NCBI GenBank assembly: GCA_027486035.1 | Contig: JAIXPX010000002.1 | Location: 1-64,000, forward strand | DNA length: 64,000 bases | Reading direction: 5' to 3' | Source: Erythrobacteraceae bacterium | Lineage (GTDB): Bacteria > Pseudomonadota > Alphaproteobacteria > Sphingomonadales > Sphingomonadaceae | In this document: piece by piece, positions 17,302 to 27,133 of the stretch | Layout of the letters: every line of letters starts with the position of its first letter | How positions within the stretch are numbered: the stretch's first letter is position 1 | Notes under the pieces: model-generated | What the model was told of the DNA's origin: nothing | Database searches by the model: none | The model's input: only the letters and a program-made list of their open reading frames with translations | Position numbers and translations under genes: made by a program

Positions 17302-18273
17302 TCACACTCCCATTGCGGCGCGCGCCGCTGCCAGACGCTCGGGGCCTTGTCCGGCGATACGCACCAAGGGCACGCCTGCGTCGACCAGCACCTGTTCGAC
17401 AATTGCTGCAAAGCGGTGACGATCGGCCGCTTGGCTGAAAAAGCGCGTGCCGTCATCGACCCAGGGCAGATCGGGTTGGAGCAGGAGATAGAGATCGGCC
17501 TTGGGCGCCTGCATCAGTTCGGCGGGGCGTGTCCCGAGCAGCATCTCGCACCACGCCGCCGTCATCAGCGCGTCGGTATCGGCGAGCAGCAGCGGCCCGG
17601 CCCATTCGCCGGCGGCCGCGATCATCGCGGTCTGGGCGCGGCCGATGAGAAGGAGGTCATCGAGAGCGAGCGGCGCCCTGTGCGCCTCGCAGTGGCTGCG
17701 GCCATATTCGCCGACGGTAAGCGCGCCGGTCTCCTGCGCGAGCGCGGCGGCGAGCGTCGTCTTGCCGGTGCTCTCCGCGCCGTGGAGGCAGATGGTGCGG
17801 CGGTAATGGGCGCGGACGGGCCGGGGGAGCCAGGGCCAATGCGCGGCCGGATCGGCCCTGACCGCGCTCGAGGAGAGGCCCGCGACCGGATCATCGGTCA
17901 GACCCAGCACCCGCCCGCCCAGCGGCACGAAGAAGCCGCCGACCTGCCGCGCAAGCTCCGCACCGTAGGCCTCGCCCGCGAACAGGTAGTCGATGGGCTC
18001 GGGATGGGCAGCCGCGACGATGTCGCGCCAGACGGGCCAGAAGTCGGCGCTGTCGCCGGGCGCCTGCGGGACCACAGCGCCGTGGCCCACGACGCGGCAA
18101 TCGGGGCAGAGATTGCGCATCCATTGGAGCCGCGTCTCGCCCGCGACGGGATCGTCCGGCAGCCAGCAGACCAGCACGGTCAGCTCGTCCACCAAAGCGC
18201 GCGCCGCGCGGATCAGCGCCAGGTGCCCGGCGTGCGGGGGCATGAACTTGCCAAGCAGGAAGCCGCGCTTCAT
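17302..18273 (-). CDS. nadR: NadR-type NMN adenylyltransferase / nicotinamide riboside kinase
   Basis: A 323-residue two-domain enzyme. Residues 1-150 form a nucleotidyltransferase (GKFMPPHAGHLALI with the HxGH motif; LSSSAVR as the second motif). The rest is an AAA-type kinase with Walker A GAESTGKTTL. Together they convert nicotinamide riboside to NMN and on to NAD. Unlike E. coli NadR there is no N-terminal repressor HTH, so it is purely enzymatic. The ATG at 18273 follows GAGGGG. It comes 10 bases after pnuC, which imports the substrate. Confidence 0.92.
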   Translation of the reverse strand: MKRGFLLGKFMPPHAGHLALIRAARALVDELTVLVCWLPDDPVAGETRLQWMRNLCPDCRVVGHGAVVPQAPGDSADFWPVWRDIVAAAHPEPIDYLFAGEAYGAELARQVGGFFVPLGGRVLGLTDDPVAGLSSSAVRADPAAHWPWLPRPVRAHYRRTICLHGAESTGKTTLAAALAQETGALTVGEYGRSHCEAHRAPLALDDLLLIGRAQTAMIAAAGEWAGPLLLADTDALMTAAWCEMLLGTRPAELMQAPKADLYLLLQPDLPWVDDGTRFFSQAADRHRFAAIVEQVLVDAGVPLVRIAGQGPERLAAARAAMGV

Positions 18274-18283
18274 GCCGTCCCCC

Positions 18284-18859
18284 TCATGCCGAAACCGCCT
18301 CACCTTGGCGCGCGGCTCTCGCCCATTCGACGAGGCCTGCGGTGGCGAAGCCGAGGAACACCATGTAGAGCCCCGCCGTCAGGTAGAGCTCGCGGTGCAG
18401 GTAGACGCCGATCGACAGCACATCGATGGCGATCCACAGCGCCCAGTTCTCGACGCGGCGGAGCGCAAGCAGCACCTGCGCCACGACGCTCGCTCCCGCG
18501 ATCGCGGCATCGGCATAGGGAAGAGCCGCGTCGGTCCAGCGCGCCATCGCCCAGCCGATCCCGAGGCTCGACCCGGCGACCAGCACCAGCGCGGCGGCGC
18601 GGGCGCGGGCGCCCATCCACGTCACCTCGACCATGTGCGTGAGACCCCCGGCGCGCGCCCACAGCCACCAGCCCCATCCCTGCATCACGAAGAAGAACAC
18701 CTGCAAACCGGCCTCGCCATAGAGCCGCGCCTCGCCGAAGATCACGAAGTAGAGCGCCACCATCGCCATGCCGAAGGGGTAATTCCAGATCGAGCGGCGC
18801 ACCAGCAGGCCGATATTGGCCATGCCGAGCACGACGGCGACGATTTCGAGCGTGTCCAT
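18284..18859 (-). CDS. pnuC: Nicotinamide riboside transporter
   Basis: A 191-residue inner-membrane protein of the PnuC family with several membrane helices and the family motifs RRSIWNYPFGMAMVALYF and MQGWGWWLW. PnuC proteins carry nicotinamide riboside by facilitated diffusion, with phosphorylation by NadR trapping it inside. The immediately following nadR makes this a compact riboside salvage pair. Confidence 0.95.
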   Translation of the reverse strand: MDTLEIVAVVLGMANIGLLVRRSIWNYPFGMAMVALYFVIFGEARLYGEAGLQVFFFVMQGWGWWLWARAGGLTHMVEVTWMGARARAAALVLVAGSSLGIGWAMARWTDAALPYADAAIAGASVVAQVLLALRRVENWALWIAIDVLSIGVYLHRELYLTAGLYMVFLGFATAGLVEWARAARQGEAVSA

Positions 18860-18869
18860 CAGGTCAGGG

Positions 18870-19220
18870 TCAGCCGAGCGCCGCAGCCCATTCGTCGGGC
18901 TTGAAGCCGACGAGGATGCCGCCCGGGTGCTCCACGATGGGGCGCTTGATCACCGAGGGGTTGGCCGCAAGCAGGGCGGGAGCCGTGGTGGCGCGCGTGG
19001 CCTTGGCCTTGTCCTCCTCCGACAGCGCGCGGAAGGTCGTGCCCTTGCGGTTCACCACCAGATCGAGCCCGGCCGCAGCGATCCAGCCCGCGATCCGCAC
19101 AGGCTCGGCGCCTTCCTTCTTGTAGTCGTGGAAAGTGTAGGCTTTGCCCTGCGCGTCGAGCCAGGTGCGCGCTTTCTTCACGGTGTCGCAGTTGGGGATG
19201 CCGTAGAGGTGGATCGTCAT
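18870..19220 (-). CDS. ArsC/Spx-family reductase-like protein (YffB type)
   Basis: A 116-residue thioredoxin-fold protein of the ArsC/Spx family. It starts MTIHLYGIPNCDTVKKARTW with a single N-terminal Cys11 in the position of the arsenate-reductase cysteine, and later has IKRPIVEHPGG, the conserved family segment. YffB-type members lack proven arsenate reductase activity and their role is unknown. The ATG at 19220 follows GGAGA. It lies 31 bases after ruvC and 10 bases before pnuC on the same strand. Confidence 0.88.
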   Translation of the reverse strand: MTIHLYGIPNCDTVKKARTWLDAQGKAYTFHDYKKEGAEPVRIAGWIAAAGLDLVVNRKGTTFRALSEEDKAKATRATTAPALLAANPSVIKRPIVEHPGGILVGFKPDEWAAALG

Positions 19221-19251
19221 GCCTGTCTCCTCGCAATGACGAAGTTCAGGG

Positions 19252-19725
19252 TCAAGAGCGCGGGGCGAGATGCGCGTCGGCAATCGCCACCGCGAGGGCA
19301 TCGGCCGCGTCGCTGCCCGCGATGGCCACGCCCGGCAGCAGGACCTTCACCATGGCCGCGACTTGAGCCTTTTCCGCCCCGCCGGTGCCGGTGACCGCCT
19401 GCTTCACCAGCCGCGCGGCGTGTTCGTTGACCGCCAGCCCCGCACCTCCGCAGGCCGCGAGCACGCAGCCGCGCGCCTGGGCGAGCTTGAGGGTCGACTG
19501 CGCGTTCTTGTTGACGAAGACTTCCTCGGCCGCCGCGCGGTCGGGGCGGTATTCGCCGATCACCGCCGCGATGCCGGCGTGAATCGCCGCCAGCCGTTCG
19601 GCCATAGGCGCGGCCGCGTCGGTCTTCACCTGTCCGTTGGCGACATGGGCCAGCCGCGCGCCCTCGGCGCGGATCACGCCCCACCCGGTCGAAGTCAGCG
19701 AGGGATCGAGGCCGAGGATCAGCAT
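19252..19725 (-). CDS. ruvC: Crossover junction endodeoxyribonuclease RuvC
   Basis: A 157-residue Holliday-junction resolvase. The acidic catalytic residues are visible: Asp7 in LGLDPSLTSTGWG, Glu in AAEEVFVNKN, and the C-terminal SDAADALAVAIADAH pair. Length is normal. The start at 19725 has GGAGGGGGAGGA just upstream; that purine run is the edge of the palindromic repeat 19731-19815. yebC lies upstream across the repeat, an order (yebC-ruvC) often conserved in proteobacteria. Confidence 0.96.
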   Translation of the reverse strand: MLILGLDPSLTSTGWGVIRAEGARLAHVANGQVKTDAAAPMAERLAAIHAGIAAVIGEYRPDRAAAEEVFVNKNAQSTLKLAQARGCVLAACGGAGLAVNEHAARLVKQAVTGTGGAEKAQVAAMVKVLLPGVAIAGSDAADALAVAIADAHLAPRS

Positions 19726-19730
19726 TCCTC

Positions 19731-19815
19731 CCCCTCCCGCCTGCGGTAGGGGGCCGGGGGGTGGGAAAGAGCCGGGCAAGTGCCCACCCCCAGCCCCTCC
19801 CGCACGCGGGAGGGG
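19731..19815. repeat. GC-rich palindromic intergenic repeat (family B)
   Basis: Two hairpins of the form CCCCTCCCGC...GCGGGAGGGG (19731-19752, imperfect, and 19794-19815) flank a segment in which GGGGGGTGGG pairs with CCCACCCCC, so the whole element can fold as one structure. It lies between yebC and ruvC, and its left arm supplies the ribosome binding site of ruvC. Confidence 0.8.
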
Positions 19816-19822
19816 AGCGGGC

Positions 19823-20566
19823 TCAACCCAGCTTCTCCATCACCGCGTCGGGAATCTCGTAATTGCCCCAGACGGTCTGCACGTCGTCATCGTCGTCGAG
19901 CGTGTCGATCAGCTTCATCAGCGTGCCGGCGGTCTCTTCGTTGACCTCGACCGAAAGCACCGGCTTCCATGCCAGCTTTACGTTGTCGGCCGGGCCGAGC
20001 ACCTTCTCGAGCTCGCCCGCCACGCCGTGAAGGTCTTCGGCGGCGGTCCAGATGGTGTGGCCGTCCTCTGAGGATTCGACGTCATCCGCCCCCGCCTCGA
20101 TCGCGGCTTCGAGAACCTTCTCCTCGTCACCCGCGGCGGCGGAATATTCGATCAGCCCGCGGCGCTCGAAGCCGTGCGACACGGAGCCTTCCGAGCCGAG
20201 GTTGCCGCCGTTCTTCGAGAAGGCGGTGCGCACATTGGTGGCGGTGCGGTTGCGGTTGTCGGTCAGGGCCTCGACGATCAGCGCCACGCCGCCCGGGCCG
20301 TAGCCCTCGTAGCGCATCTCGATATAGTCCTCGCCGCCCGCCTGCGCGGCCTTGTCGATCGCGCGCTGGATATTGTCCTTGGGCATCGACTGCGCCTTGG
20401 CGGCGTTGACCGCGAGGCGCAGGCGCGGGTTCATGTCGGGATCGGGCATCCCCATCTTGGCCGCCACGGTGATCTCGCGCGAGAGCTTGGAGAACATCGC
20501 CGCGCGTTTCTTGTCCTGCGCACCCTTGCGGTGCATGATGTTCTTGAACTTGGAATGGCCTGCCAT
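19823..20566 (-). CDS. yebC: YebC/PmpR-family protein (TACO1 homologue)
   Basis: A 247-residue protein of the YebC family, starting with the hallmark [20 protein letters not shown] and containing [23 protein letters not shown] (split motif [10 protein letters not shown]). Members were first described as transcription regulators; more recent work links them to translation of difficult sequences such as proline runs. Length is normal. It is first in a minus-strand group that continues across a palindromic repeat into ruvC. Confidence 0.95.
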   Translation of the reverse strand: MAGHSKFKNIMHRKGAQDKKRAAMFSKLSREITVAAKMGMPDPDMNPRLRLAVNAAKAQSMPKDNIQRAIDKAAQAGGEDYIEMRYEGYGPGGVALIVEALTDNRNRTATNVRTAFSKNGGNLGSEGSVSHGFERRGLIEYSAAAGDEEKVLEAAIEAGADDVESSEDGHTIWTAAEDLHGVAGELEKVLGPADNVKLAWKPVLSVEVNEETAGTLMKLIDTLDDDDDVQTVWGNYEIPDAVMEKLG

Positions 20567-20646
20567 TGGACGAACTTCACCGGATTGATGGGGATGTGAG
20601 CGCGGGCCTTACTCCGGCAGCCACAGCCGATGCAAGGGCGGGCGCG

Positions 20647-21351
20647 ATGACCTTTCGCGAGCGGGTGGCCGATGCCGGCCGCTTCGCGCTTCGCCCGACC
20701 TTCGTCGCGCAGCCGATGGCCTCGACGGGCGAGCGGGTGCGCGTGCTGTTGTCGGCGGGCGCCGTGCACCTCGTGCTGCTCGCACTGGTCGTTGGCCCAT
20801 TGTGGCTGGCGGGCCGGAGCGCCGGGGTGCTGCCCGCGCCCGACGCCAAGGCGGAGAGCCTCGCGGCCAGCCCGCTTGCCTTCCTCGTGATCGCTCCACT
20901 GCTCGAGGAACTGGTGTTCCGCGGCTGGCTCACCGGGCGGGTCGCTGGCTTACGCTTTGCCGCCTGCGGCTTTGCGGCGATGGCGCTGATGCTGGCGGGC
21001 GTGGCGCTGGTGCCCGATCACGGCCGGATCTTGGCATGGGCGGGCGCAGGCGTCGCTCTGGCGGGCCTCGTGCACTGGAGCCTGACTCGTGAACGGCGTC
21101 GCGAGATACCGCCCGCCTTCATCCGTTACTTCGGCGTGATCGTTTGGGCACAGGCGCTGCTGTTCGGCGCTATCCACCTCGGCAATTACGCCGACCTCAC
21201 CAACCCGCTGGGCCTTGCCGTGGTGCTGCCGCAGGTGCTGGGCGGGCTCCTGCTGGCCTTCATCCGCACCCGCGCGGGGCTGGCGGCGGGGATGGCCTAT
21301 CACGCGGGATATAATGCTCTGGTGCTGTTCGCCGCTTGGGGCACGGCGTGA
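20647..21351 (+). CDS. CPBP-family intramembrane metalloprotease
   Basis: About 234 residues with several membrane helices and the Abi/CPBP (Rce1-like) signatures: PLLEELVFRGWL (Glu-Glu-x3-Arg), LLFGAIHLGNY (Phe-x3-His) and MAYHAGYN (His-x3-Asn). These build the intramembrane metal site of the family. The substrate is unknown. I start at the ATG at 20647 (AAGGG upstream); an in-frame ATG at 20566 would overlap the divergent yebC start. It converges on the ybjQ-like gene. Confidence 0.85.
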   Translation: MTFRERVADAGRFALRPTFVAQPMASTGERVRVLLSAGAVHLVLLALVVGPLWLAGRSAGVLPAPDAKAESLAASPLAFLVIAPLLEELVFRGWLTGRVAGLRFAACGFAAMALMLAGVALVPDHGRILAWAGAGVALAGLVHWSLTRERRREIPPAFIRYFGVIVWAQALLFGAIHLGNYADLTNPLGLAVVLPQVLGGLLLAFIRTRAGLAAGMAYHAGYNALVLFAAWGTA

Positions 21352-21355
21352 GCGG

Positions 21356-21703
21356 TCAGACCCTTACCGCCGTGCCGCTCGCGGACACCATCAGCATCGA
21401 TCCGGTGTCGCCGATCACCTCGTAATCGAGGTCGATCCCGACCACCGCATTGGCCCCGCGCGCGGCGGCTTCGGCCTGCAGTTCCTCGATCGCCTGGTGG
21501 CGCGCATCGGCAAGGATCCGCTCGTAGCTGCCCGAGCGCCCGCCGACGATGTCGCGGATATTGGCGAAGAGATCGCGGAACAGGTTCGCGCCGACGATAA
21601 CCTCGCCGGTGACGATCCCGAGATAGTCCTGGATCGGCCGACCCTCGAGGGTCGGGGTGGTGCTGACGATGATGCCGCGTGCGTCTTTCCAGGGGGATGC
21701 CAT
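21356..21703 (-). CDS. YbjQ/UPF0145-family protein
   Basis: A 115-residue soluble protein of the YbjQ (UPF0145) family: [19 protein letters not shown] at the N-terminus, [19 protein letters not shown], and [14 protein letters not shown] near the end. Function is unknown; the structure is known to form pentamers in related proteins and some members associate with heavy-metal or membrane-stress genes. Four bases separate its stop from the end of the convergent CPBP protease gene. Confidence 0.88.
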   Translation of the reverse strand: MASPWKDARGIIVSTTPTLEGRPIQDYLGIVTGEVIVGANLFRDLFANIRDIVGGRSGSYERILADARHQAIEELQAEAAARGANAVVGIDLDYEVIGDTGSMLMVSASGTAVRV

Positions 21704-21777
21704 TGTATTATCTCCTTTTTCGGCCGTCTTAGCGATATAAAACAGACCGGAGAAGCTTCAATGGCATCCCGAGGCAA

Positions 21778-22014
21778 TCACCCCATCCCGAGCGCGTTCT
21801 TGTAGGTTTCAAGCAGCATGTCCTGTTCGCTGCGGTCGTCGGGCTTCATCTTCCTGAGGCGCACGATCTGGCGCATGATCTTGGGATCATAGCCGACCGC
21901 CTTGGCTTCCATGTAGACGTCGCGGATATCGTCGGCGATGCCCTTCTTTTCTTCCTCGAGGCGTTCAATGCGCTCGATCAGCAGGCGCAGGCGGTCGTCG
22001 GTGGCGTCAGCCAT
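21778..22014 (-). CDS. gapR: GapR-family DNA-binding protein (DUF2312)
   Basis: A 78-residue coiled-coil protein: [19 protein letters not shown], then [18 protein letters not shown] and [17 protein letters not shown]. This is DUF2312/UPF0335, whose Caulobacter member GapR binds overtwisted DNA ahead of replication and transcription forks and helps topoisomerases. Basic residues ([20 protein letters not shown]) are those expected to contact DNA. The ATG at 22014 gives the normal family length. Confidence 0.92.
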   Translation of the reverse strand: MADATDDRLRLLIERIERLEEEKKGIADDIRDVYMEAKAVGYDPKIMRQIVRLRKMKPDDRSEQDMLLETYKNALGMG

Positions 22015-22094
22015 GTGGGGGTCTCCATCGGTACGAGAATCGGTTGGCCGGTGCGATAGCCAGCCGACCGACCCGGGTGAACAGGCGCAACCAA

Positions 22095-22406
22095 TTATTC
22101 CTGTGCGTTCTTCGCTACACTCGCCTCCATCCGGGCAAGCTGCTCGGGGGTTGCGGGAGCTTGGCGGGTCGCCTTCCACTCCTCGCTCGGCATTCCGTGG
22201 ATCACTGCGCGTGCGGCTTCCTTGTCGCCCTGGTAGCCTGCCTCGCGGATCCAGTCGGCAAGGCAGTTGCGGCAGAAACCGGCCAGGCCCATCAGATCGA
22301 TGTTCTGCGCATCGTGGCGGTGTCTCAGGTGGCGCACGAGGCGGCGGAAGGCCGCGGCGGCCTGCGCATCATCGAGGGAATCGAGCGGATCGGCATTGCT
22401 ATTCAT
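22095..22406 (-). CDS. DUF1244 family protein
   Basis: A 103-residue protein of the alphaproteobacterial DUF1244 family. The conserved block is [20 protein letters not shown], followed by GMPSEEWKA. The Cys-x2-Cys and surrounding polar residues are family-wide, and might bind metal. Function is unknown. It stands 80 bases upstream of gapR on the same strand and is divergent from pyk. Confidence 0.88.
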   Translation of the reverse strand: MNSNADPLDSLDDAQAAAAFRRLVRHLRHRHDAQNIDLMGLAGFCRNCLADWIREAGYQGDKEAARAVIHGMPSEEWKATRQAPATPEQLARMEASVAKNAQE

Positions 22407-22471
22407 CGTCGCTTATCCTTGAGTTGCAACGTGCCTGTGCCATAGGCCGGTGCGAAGAGGGATAGCCATAA

Positions 22472-23944
<1,473 letters not shown>

Positions 23945-24047
23945 TCGACAGGTATACTCTGCCCTCCTCCGCTTCAAATCCTCGCGAGAGCCTGTTAGCG
24001 TGCACCGGCGGGGCCGTGCAGGCCGGATAATCGTGAGAGGGATCATC

Positions 24048-24383
24048 ATGCGGATCACGAAAGCAGTGCAGCTTGCAGCGGTTACGGTGCTGGCGCCGGT
24101 CAGCCTCTCCGGCTGCGTGGTGAGCATCTCCGATAGCGACAATGATCGTGCCGAGGCCGTTCCCCCGCCACCCGTGCCGATGACCTGCAACGCCGAGAAG
24201 GCGCAGTATCATGTCGGCCAAGACGCCACCCAGGCGATGGGCAATGCGATCCTCAAGGACAGCGGTGCGCGCACGCTGCGCTGGGGTCCGCCGAACACCG
24301 CATGGACGATGGATTATCGACAGGACCGCGTGAACGTCCGCTATGACGAGGTGATGAAGATCACCGCCGTCACCTGCGGTTGA
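24048..24383 (+). CDS. I78-family peptidase inhibitor, lipoprotein
   Basis: A 111-residue protein with a lipoprotein signal (lipobox LSGC) and a C-terminal I78 domain: CNAEKAQYHVGQDATQ, ARTLRWGPPNTAWTMDYR and a closing AVTCG, the two Cys probably forming a disulfide. I78 proteins are related to the fungal elastase inhibitor AFLEI; their target in bacteria is usually unknown. The ATG at 24048 gives the signal peptide directly. The RidA-type gene follows at once. Confidence 0.85.
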   Translation: MRITKAVQLAAVTVLAPVSLSGCVVSISDSDNDRAEAVPPPPVPMTCNAEKAQYHVGQDATQAMGNAILKDSGARTLRWGPPNTAWTMDYRQDRVNVRYDEVMKITAVTCG

Positions 24384-24394
24384 GCGCCACCGAG

Positions 24395-24778
24395 ATGGAG
24401 CGCAGCCGCGTCACTTCGGGCTCGCCTTACGAGGCGGCCTTCGGCTTTGCCCGCGCCGTGCGGGAGGGTAATCGCATCATCGTTGCGGGCACGGGTCCGG
24501 TCGAACCCGATGGTTCGACAACGCCCGGCGGAGCCGCCGAGCAGGCGGCGCGGGTGTGCGCGATCATCCTTGCCGCGATCGAGGAACTGGGTGGCACTGC
24601 GGCCGACGTGGTGCGCACCCGGATGTTGCTGACCGACCCGGCCGATCAGGACGCGGTCGGCGCGGTTCATGCCCGCTTCTTCGGCCCAGCGCGGCCGGCC
24701 GCGACCATGGCCGGCGTGGCGTGGCTGTGCCGCCCCGAATGGAAGGTTGAGATCGAGGCGGAGGCGGTGATCGCATGA
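24395..24778 (+). CDS. RidA/YjgF-family protein
   Basis: About 127 residues of the RidA (YjgF/YER057c/UK114) family, which hydrolyses reactive enamines and imines. Visible marks are FARAVREGNRIIVAGTGPV and the ADVVRTRMLLTDP segment containing the conserved Arg. Two starts are possible: ATG at 24395, or TTG at 24380 that would overlap the previous stop as TTGA. The end overlaps the next gene by four bases, so it lies in an operon with the DUF1214/DUF1254 pair. Confidence 0.85.
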   Translation: MERSRVTSGSPYEAAFGFARAVREGNRIIVAGTGPVEPDGSTTPGGAAEQAARVCAIILAAIEELGGTAADVVRTRMLLTDPADQDAVGAVHARFFGPARPAATMAGVAWLCRPEWKVEIEAEAVIA

Positions 24779-25380
24779 TGGTGCGGCGGGCGCTGATCTA
24801 TCTTGCAGCAATCGTGACGGGCTGCGCTCTGGGGCTTGGCAGCGCCCTGTACATGGCCGGGCTGTGGCCCGAGGGGCGCAACATGGCGTTCGGCAATGTC
24901 GATGTCGGCGGCTGGCGCAGCGACTTTGCGGTCGGATCGAAAGCCGCCGATCCCTACACCCGCGCCCGGGTGGCGCGCCACGGGCTGCTCGCGCTGGCGA
25001 AGAGCGAGGCGGTCTATCTCACCCGCGCCACCGACGAGACGGGTGCGCGGCTGCGCGAGGCCTGCACCTATCGCCTCTCGGGTGGGGCGATGCCGGCCGA
25101 ATGGTGGTCGGTGACGCTCTATGACGGAAAGAGCATGCTCCCCGCCAACACCGACGGTGCGCTCAGCGTCAACGCGCAAGGCTTTCCCAACGGCGCGTGG
25201 CAGGCGGTGATCGCGCCGACGCGTCCGGCGAATGGCGGTGCATGGATCTCGAGCAAGGGTGCGGGCGACTTCGACCTGACCCTGCGGCTCTATATCCCCA
25301 ATCCCGCGCTGCTCGCGAGCCCCAACACCGCGCTTACCCCGCCCCGGATCGAGCGCCTGTCGTGCGGAGGCGCGGCATGA
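24775..25380 (+). CDS. DUF1214 domain membrane-anchored protein
   Basis: A 201-residue protein: one N-terminal membrane helix (about 5-25) then a DUF1214 domain with AEWWSVTLYDGKSML and FDLTLRLYIPNP. DUF1214 is commonly found at the C-terminal end of proteins whose N-terminal half is DUF1254; here the two domains are encoded separately, with the DUF1254 gene next and overlapping as ATGA. Function is unknown. It also overlaps the RidA gene by four bases. Confidence 0.85.
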   Translation: MMVRRALIYLAAIVTGCALGLGSALYMAGLWPEGRNMAFGNVDVGGWRSDFAVGSKAADPYTRARVARHGLLALAKSEAVYLTRATDETGARLREACTYRLSGGAMPAEWWSVTLYDGKSMLPANTDGALSVNAQGFPNGAWQAVIAPTRPANGGAWISSKGAGDFDLTLRLYIPNPALLASPNTALTPPRIERLSCGGAA

Positions 25381-25898
25381 AGCGTTGGATCGGCCCCCTC
25401 GCGGTGCTGTTGCTGGTGGCGGCGGGCGTCCACGCCCTGACGCTCCACCGCGCGCCCGCTGTCATCATGGACCGCGCGTTGGACGCGCTCGCCAAGCGCG
25501 GGGTGGCGCTCCACGCTTTCACTACCCCGCAGCGGGTCACGCCGCAGACCCAGCAGGTGGTGCGCTCCTCGCCCGATCTCTACTACGCGCTGTGCCGCTA
25601 TGACCTGAGCGCGCCGGGCTCGCAGCTCGACGTGACGATGGGGGGCTGGCCCGGCTACCAGTCGCTCGCCTTCTTCGATGCGCAGACCGACAATTTCGCG
25701 ACTTTGCGCGGTACGGGGCGCGAGGTGACCGTCCGCCTGCTCCCGCCTGGGAGCGCGGCGCAGAAGGGTGCGATCGTCAGTCCGAGCACCAAAGGCGTGA
25801 TCCTGATTCGCCGCCTCGCCCCCGATGCGGCGCGCTTCGATGCGGCTGTTGAAGCGGGGAGGGCCGACACCTGCCGCCTCGAGCGCGCCCGCACCTGA
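25377..25898 (+). CDS. DUF1254 domain membrane-anchored protein
   Basis: A 173-residue protein with one N-terminal helix (about 4-22) and a short DUF1254 domain: VVRSSPDLYYALCRYDLSAP, GGWPGYQSLAFFDAQTDNF and KGVILIRRL. It starts inside the stop of the DUF1214 gene (ATGA), so the two are made together and probably form one complex reproducing the fused arrangement seen elsewhere. No catalytic residues can be named. An 89-base gap separates it from the acyl-CoA dehydrogenase gene. Confidence 0.82.
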   Translation: MKRWIGPLAVLLLVAAGVHALTLHRAPAVIMDRALDALAKRGVALHAFTTPQRVTPQTQQVVRSSPDLYYALCRYDLSAPGSQLDVTMGGWPGYQSLAFFDAQTDNFATLRGTGREVTVRLLPPGSAAQKGAIVSPSTKGVILIRRLAPDAARFDAAVEAGRADTCRLERART

Positions 25899-25987
25899 GG
25901 CCTGTCGCGCCAGCCTAGCAAAATTCCGCCACCGAGGCCGGCGTCTCGCCCTTTTCCCGCGCCCGCAAGGCCGCTAGAGCACCCGCC

Positions 25988-27133
25988 ATGACCGGACAGT
26001 TTCAACTCACCGACGACCAGCTGGCGATCCAGGAGGTCGCCCGGCGCTTTACCGCCGACGCCATCACGCCCCACGCGGCCGAGTGGGACGAGAAGCACAT
26101 CTTCCCGCGCGAGACGATCCAGCGCAGCGCGGAGCTCGGCTTCGGGGCGATCTATGTCTCGGAAGAATCGGGCGGTATCGGCCTCGGGCGTTTGGAAGCT
26201 GCGCTGATCATGGAGGCGATGGCCTATGGCTGCCCCTCGACCAGCGCCTTTATCTCGATCCACAACATGGCCGCCTGGATGATCGACCGCTTCGGGGGGG
26301 AGACGGTCAAGGCGAAGTATCTTCCCAGCCTTGTCACCATGGACACGATTGCCAGCTACTGCCTCACCGAGCCGGGCTCGGGCTCGGACGCGGCAGCGCT
26401 CAAGACCACGGCGCGCAGGGATGGCGACCATTACGTTCTCAACGGCACCAAGCAGTTCATCTCGGGCGCGGGCGCCAACGAGGTCTACGTCGCCATGGTC
26501 CGCACCGGAGAGGATGGCCCCAAGGGCATTTCCTGTATCGTGATCGAGAAGGACATGCCCGGCGTCAGCTTCGGCGCGCAGGAGAAGAAGCTCGGCTGGC
26601 ACTCGCAGCCGACCGCGCAGCTGATCCTCGAGGACGTGCGCGTGCCGGTCGAGAACCTCGTCGGCGGCGAGGGTGAGGGGTTCCGCATCGCGATGATGGG
26701 GCTGGACGGCGGGCGTCTCAACATCGGGGCCTGTTCGCTGGGCGGGGCGCAAAGGTGCCTCGACGAGGCGATCCAGTACACCAAGGACCGTAAGCAGTTC
26801 GGCCAGGCGGTGGCCGATTTCCAGAACACCCAGTTCATGCTCGCCGACATGGCGACCGATCTGGAGGCGGCGCGCGCGCTGCTCTACCTTGCCGCCGCCA
26901 AGGTCACCGACAATGCCCCCGACAAGACGCGCTTCTCGGCCATGGCCAAGCGGCTTGCGACCGACAATGGCTCGTCGGTGGTCGACCGCGCGCTCCAGCT
27001 GTTCGGTGGCTACGGTTACCTTCAGGATTACCCGATCGAGCGCTTCTGGCGCGACCTGCGCGTCCACTCGATCCTCGAGGGGACCAACCAGATCATGCGC
27101 ATGGTCGTGGGCCGGGACCTGCTGCGCCAGTGA
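25988..27133 (+). CDS. Acyl-CoA dehydrogenase, probably isobutyryl-CoA dehydrogenase
   Basis: A 381-residue FAD enzyme of the acyl-CoA dehydrogenase family: N-terminal helical domain, YCLTEPGSGSDAAALKTTAR with the FAD/substrate loop, QLFGGYGYLQDYPIERFWRD (split; QLFGGYGY and RFWRDLR) and the C-terminal LEGTNQIMRMVVGRDLL carrying the catalytic Glu region. The operon (HIBYL-CoA hydrolase, enoyl-CoA hydratase, mmsB) fits valine breakdown, so isobutyryl-CoA is the likely substrate. It overlaps the following VOC gene as GTGA. Confidence 0.88.
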   Translation: MTGQFQLTDDQLAIQEVARRFTADAITPHAAEWDEKHIFPRETIQRSAELGFGAIYVSEESGGIGLGRLEAALIMEAMAYGCPSTSAFISIHNMAAWMIDRFGGETVKAKYLPSLVTMDTIASYCLTEPGSGSDAAALKTTARRDGDHYVLNGTKQFISGAGANEVYVAMVRTGEDGPKGISCIVIEKDMPGVSFGAQEKKLGWHSQPTAQLILEDVRVPVENLVGGEGEGFRIAMMGLDGGRLNIGACSLGGAQRCLDEAIQYTKDRKQFGQAVADFQNTQFMLADMATDLEAARALLYLAAAKVTDNAPDKTRFSAMAKRLATDNGSSVVDRALQLFGGYGYLQDYPIERFWRDLRVHSILEGTNQIMRMVVGRDLLRQ

